A model generated the notes under the pieces. That model was given only the letters and a program-made list of their open reading frames with translations. It was not told where the DNA came from and ran no database searches. From Anaerolineae bacterium (GTDB lineage Bacteria; Chloroflexota; Anaerolineae; Aggregatilineales; Phototrophicaceae), in contig JANQRM010000532.1 of assembly GCA_028284565.1 (NCBI GenBank), positions 1 to 9,167 on the forward strand: a stretch of 9,167 nt of DNA, read 5' to 3'. The position numbers and the translations under genes were made by a program. Positions within the stretch are counted from its first letter, which is position 1; each line of letters opens with the position of its first letter. Below, piece after piece: positions 6,851 to 9,167 of this stretch.

Positions 6851-6882
6851 GATTGTACCCCTTCGCCTATCCCGCTACAATC
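6851..6882. promoter_or_regulatory. Symmetric divergent promoter between the aldolase and menC genes
   Basis: GATTGTA (6851-6857) and TACAATC (6876-6882) are exact inverted repeats. On the plus strand this gives TTGTAC (6853-6858), 17 bases, then TACAAT (6876-6881). On the minus strand it gives TTGTAG (6875-6880), 17 bases, then TACAAT (6852-6857). Each repeat therefore serves as the -35 for one direction and the -10 for the other. Leaders of about 30 bases result on both sides, to the starts at 6918 and 6813. The two promoters share the same DNA face and would exclude each other. The repeat could instead be a two-half-site operator. Confidence 0.45.
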
Positions 6883-6917
6883 ATCCATGTTTGCCGAGAA
6901 GAGTCATTGTGTGTTCT

Positions 6918-8066
6918 ATGAAACCTATCATCATTGATGCCATTCATCTCCATTGTGTATCCTTGCCTTTTGTCGAGCCATTGAAAACCAGCTATGGAGC
7001 AGAGCCGTTTAAGTCGGCAATTCTAGTAGAAGTGGTTACAGAAGATGGCGTTGTCGGTTGGGGCGAATCCGCACTCAAGACGAAGCCGAGTTATGGTGCC
7101 GAGACAATGACAACGGCTTCCCATATCATGCGCGAATTCCTTGTCCCTAAACTTGTCGGACAAACGATCCAACAACCCACCGATGTTCCTGCTCTACTGA
7201 AAAGTGTGCGTGGGAACCATCATGCCAAAGCGGGTATCGAATTTGCTGTGTGGGATGCCTACGCCAAAGCCAATGACATGCGTCTTACGGATTGTTTTGC
7301 TTCTTTTTTACCCGATGGACATACCCCTCGTTCTTATGCCGTTGTCGGCGTGAGTATTGGCATTCAACCCACGATTGAAGAAACGATTGCCATTATTCAA
7401 AAGCGACTCAATCAAGGTTATGGACGTATCAAGCTCAAAATTGCGCCGAATTGGGATGTCGACTTGGCACAAGCAGTACGTGAACATTTCCCCAATATCT
7501 CATTGATGCTGGATGCGAACTCGGCTTACACTTTAAGGGATGCCGATCATCTGAAACAGCTTGACGAATTGCACCTGCTCATGATTGAGCAACCGCTTGG
7601 CTATGACGATATTTACGAACACAGTCGACTCCAACCCCAACTGAAGACTCCCATCTGCTTAGACGAGAGCATTTATTCAGAACATGACTTACAACTGATG
7701 CTCACACTCGGCGCAGGGAAAATCCTCAATCTCAAACCGGTGCGCGTCGGCGGATTCACGGAAAGCCTCAATATTTATCAAGTCTGTGCAGAGAACCAAA
7801 CGCCTTTATGGATTGGTGGGATGTTGGAAACAGGTATCGGACGGGCGGCGAATGTGGCACTTGCCTCCTTGCCAGCTGTGACCTTACCCTCTGATATTTC
7901 TGCTACAGACCGCTATTTCAATCCCGATTTGACGGAGCCACCCTTTGTTCTAGAGCAAGGCAGTCGCTTATCGGTTCCCGATGGCTTAGGCATTGGTGTA
8001 GAAGTCATACGAGAACGGGTCGAGGAAGCCGAGCAACGTTGGCAAGCCAACAACCCTTTTGGATAA
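6918..8066 (+). CDS. menC: o-Succinylbenzoate synthase / N-succinylamino acid racemase-type enolase-superfamily enzyme
   Basis: This 382-residue cytoplasmic enzyme belongs to the muconate lactonizing subgroup of the enolase superfamily. Its closest resemblance is to the MenC form shared by Bacillus, Deinococcus and archaeal relatives. The N-terminal capping domain contains the 20s loop (KTSYGAE, 23-29) and GWGES at 47-51. The barrel carries the general acid/base pair Lys172-x-Lys174, metal ligands Asp199 (LDAN), Glu224 (IEQP) and Asp249 (LDES), and the opposing Lys273 (LNLKP). WIGGMLETGIGRAANVALASL at 298-318 is characteristic of the NSAR/OSBS group. The known reaction is dehydration of SHCHC to o-succinylbenzoate in menaquinone synthesis; many relatives also, or only, racemise N-succinylamino acids. 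No other men gene is nearby. ATG 6918 starts the conserved region. GTG 6909 is a rival start, because GAGAAGAG (6896-6903) lies at a better distance from it. The gene is followed two bases later by the serine hydrolase. Confidence 0.85.
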   Translation: MKPIIIDAIHLHCVSLPFVEPLKTSYGAEPFKSAILVEVVTEDGVVGWGESALKTKPSYGAETMTTASHIMREFLVPKLVGQTIQQPTDVPALLKSVRGNHHAKAGIEFAVWDAYAKANDMRLTDCFASFLPDGHTPRSYAVVGVSIGIQPTIEETIAIIQKRLNQGYGRIKLKIAPNWDVDLAQAVREHFPNISLMLDANSAYTLRDADHLKQLDELHLLMIEQPLGYDDIYEHSRLQPQLKTPICLDESIYSEHDLQLMLTLGAGKILNLKPVRVGGFTESLNIYQVCAENQTPLWIGGMLETGIGRAANVALASLPAVTLPSDISATDRYFNPDLTEPPFVLEQGSRLSVPDGLGIGVEVIRERVEEAEQRWQANNPFG

Positions 8067-8068
8067 GA

Positions 8069-9167
8069 ATGACTGCACTAACTATGTCGAAATACGCTAA
8101 GCTGTGGCTGTTGATTATCCTGATGACAAGCCTATTCCAAACATCGGCTCAACAGACCCTCGAAATTCCTGAGCATCTGCAACTGCTATGGGAGCATGTG
8201 ACGAACCAGCCCGATGACTTCGCCATTGCCTGTTTACCGATGCAAAATCCGGCGGATACGGTCCTCTACAACGGTGACAACTTCCCGCTGGCTTCTGTCT
8301 CCAAGTTGCTGATATTTATTGAATACGCTCGCCGTGTGGACGTGGGTACAATCCCACTTGACGAAATTGTTCCGATTGGAACGCTCAATCGTTATAATCT
8401 GCCCCGCACCGATAGAGGCGCACATGACCGCTTCTTAGAGCAATATCCCGAAGGCATTGAAACACTCCCCCTATGGGAAGTCGCCACAGAAGGCATGATG
8501 CAATTTAGTTCCAACGCCGCCTCCGATTATCTGCTAGATAGACTGTCGCCGGTGGATTGGGACGCGCTCTATTTGGAACTCGATCTCTTCCGCACGGATG
8601 CCCCCCACTCACTGACAATGATTCCCTTGCTGATGAACAATCATGAAACCGGCTTAGTCGAATTGGACGAGGTTGCAGAGTTGTCCGTTGAGCAGGGAGA
8701 GACCTACTTGAATCAGTATATCAATGATGAAATGTGGCGCGCCGATGAAATTGAACACCGCACCTTCAATCGTCGTTTTCCCGATTGGGGGATTCAATCC
8801 GCCATTCTGCAATACCATACGGCGACGAGCAACATTGGTGACTTCCTGAGTCTCATGCGGATTATCTATGGCAACAGCCCGATACTATCCGACAATGTAA
8901 AATTCATGATTCGCACCGCATTGCAATGGCGCAATAGTGACTTCATCAATGCCAATTATGCAGAATATGGTTCCAAACTCGGCTTCTATTCCGGCGGGAC
9001 ACTCACCCTCATTGCCTATGGTGAACCCTATAATGCCCAACCTGTGATTTCGGTGATTTTCTTCCGCGACATTCCCCGTGGGACTTATTTCAACTTGGTG
9101 CGTGAGGATAGCATCGGCGATTTGGCACACTGGCTCAATATCAACAGTTGTGTTGGCTTGCGTGAGA
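8069..9167 (+). CDS. Secreted beta-lactamase-fold serine hydrolase (3' partial)
   Basis: The frame is open for 366 codons and runs off the right edge. An N-terminal Sec signal (hydrophobic core WLLIILMTSLF at 13-23, likely cut after TSA at 25-27) sends it across the membrane. It has no lipobox. The penicillin-recognising fold is indicated by ASVSK (nucleophile Ser76, Lys79), QFSSNAASDYLL (SxN at 147-149) and SKLGFYSGGT (KTG-like triad, Lys303-Leu-Gly). The ExxLN motif of class A beta-lactamases is not evident, so a peptidase or esterase-like serine hydrolase is more likely than an antibiotic-destroying enzyme. It starts two bases after the menC stop with little Shine-Dalgarno sequence of its own, which suggests translational coupling. 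ATG 8084, five codons downstream, is an alternative start that keeps the signal peptide. The end of the protein and its true length are unknown. Confidence 0.8.
   Translation, partial: MTALTMSKYAKLWLLIILMTSLFQTSAQQTLEIPEHLQLLWEHVTNQPDDFAIACLPMQNPADTVLYNGDNFPLASVSKLLIFIEYARRVDVGTIPLDEIVPIGTLNRYNLPRTDRGAHDRFLEQYPEGIETLPLWEVATEGMMQFSSNAASDYLLDRLSPVDWDALYLELDLFRTDAPHSLTMIPLLMNNHETGLVELDEVAELSVEQGETYLNQYINDEMWRADEIEHRTFNRRFPDWGIQSAILQYHTATSNIGDFLSLMRIIYGNSPILSDNVKFMIRTALQWRNSDFINANYAEYGSKLGFYSGGTLTLIAYGEPYNAQPVISVIFFRDIPRGTYFNLVREDSIGDLAHWLNINSCVGLRE

Noticed and set aside
6814..6888. 25-codon N-terminal extension of the aldolase (start at 6888)
   Set aside because: The family begins at MQSLW-like sequence. 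The extension would run across the symmetric promoter and overlap the divergent leader.
6843..6917. 25-codon N-terminal extension of MenC (start at 6843)
   Set aside because: The extension is not enolase-like, has no ribosome site and overlaps the predicted promoter. Conserved sequence begins at the ATG at 6918.
6383..6937. 184-codon plus-strand frame opposite the aldolase N-terminus
   Set aside because: Its translation is Ser/Cys-rich and pattern-free, and it lies antisense to conserved zinc-site codons. It is a shadow frame.
8234..9130. Minus-strand frames at 8234-8425 and 8885-9130
   Set aside because: Both lie opposite the serine hydrolase, whose SxxK, SxN and KLG motifs and signal peptide mark it as the real gene.

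Overview
The window looks like ordinary chromosomal DNA of a free-living bacterium. It has mid-range GC, tightly packed genes on both strands, weak Shine-Dalgarno sites, and no tRNA, rRNA, CRISPR array, transposase or phage gene that I can see. The mix of a DUF3179 protein, a SulP anion transporter, a bifunctional class II aldolase/short-chain dehydrogenase, a MenC-type enolase-superfamily enzyme and a secreted serine hydrolase would suit Chloroflexota (Anaerolineae-like). That assignment is an impression from protein style, not a proof.

Layout. Bases 3-467 hold the C-terminal (STAS) end of a SulP-type transporter that enters from the left. A short-chain dehydrogenase follows at 593-1456 (+). 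It is more AT-rich than its neighbours. A perfect 10-bp hairpin (13 pairs when extended) separates it from the convergent DUF3179 gene at 1587-3380 (-). Upstream of that gene on the same strand is a concanavalin-like beta-sandwich protein at 3478-4218 (-). A 150-bp divergent promoter region then leads to an unrecognised 147-residue protein at 4369-4812 (+). This converges on the bifunctional aldolase/dehydrogenase at 4840-6813 (-). A 104-bp divergent intergenic region follows, then menC (o-succinylbenzoate synthase / N-succinylamino acid racemase type) at 6918-8066 (+). Two bases later comes a secreted SxxK serine hydrolase at 8069, which runs off the right edge.

How the genes work together. 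No single pathway ties the window together. The clearest unit is the menC-serine hydrolase pair, separated by two bases and therefore probably co-translated. The aldolase/dehydrogenase would cleave a sugar 1-phosphate such as L-rhamnulose-1-phosphate and oxidise the resulting lactaldehyde, but no other sugar-catabolic gene is present. The DUF3179 and ConA-like genes may be co-transcribed.

Most notable signals. (1) The aldolase/menC intergenic region carries a 7-bp inverted repeat that reads as a -35/-10 pair with a 17-bp spacer on both strands, a symmetric face-to-face divergent promoter. (2) The DUF3179 gene has a MerR-style promoter layout, with a 19-bp spacer and a centred 14-bp dyad. (3) The DUF3179 protein has an ~85-residue insertion between two motifs that I recall as nearly adjacent in the family. 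I did not find convincing evidence of a new defence or mobile system.
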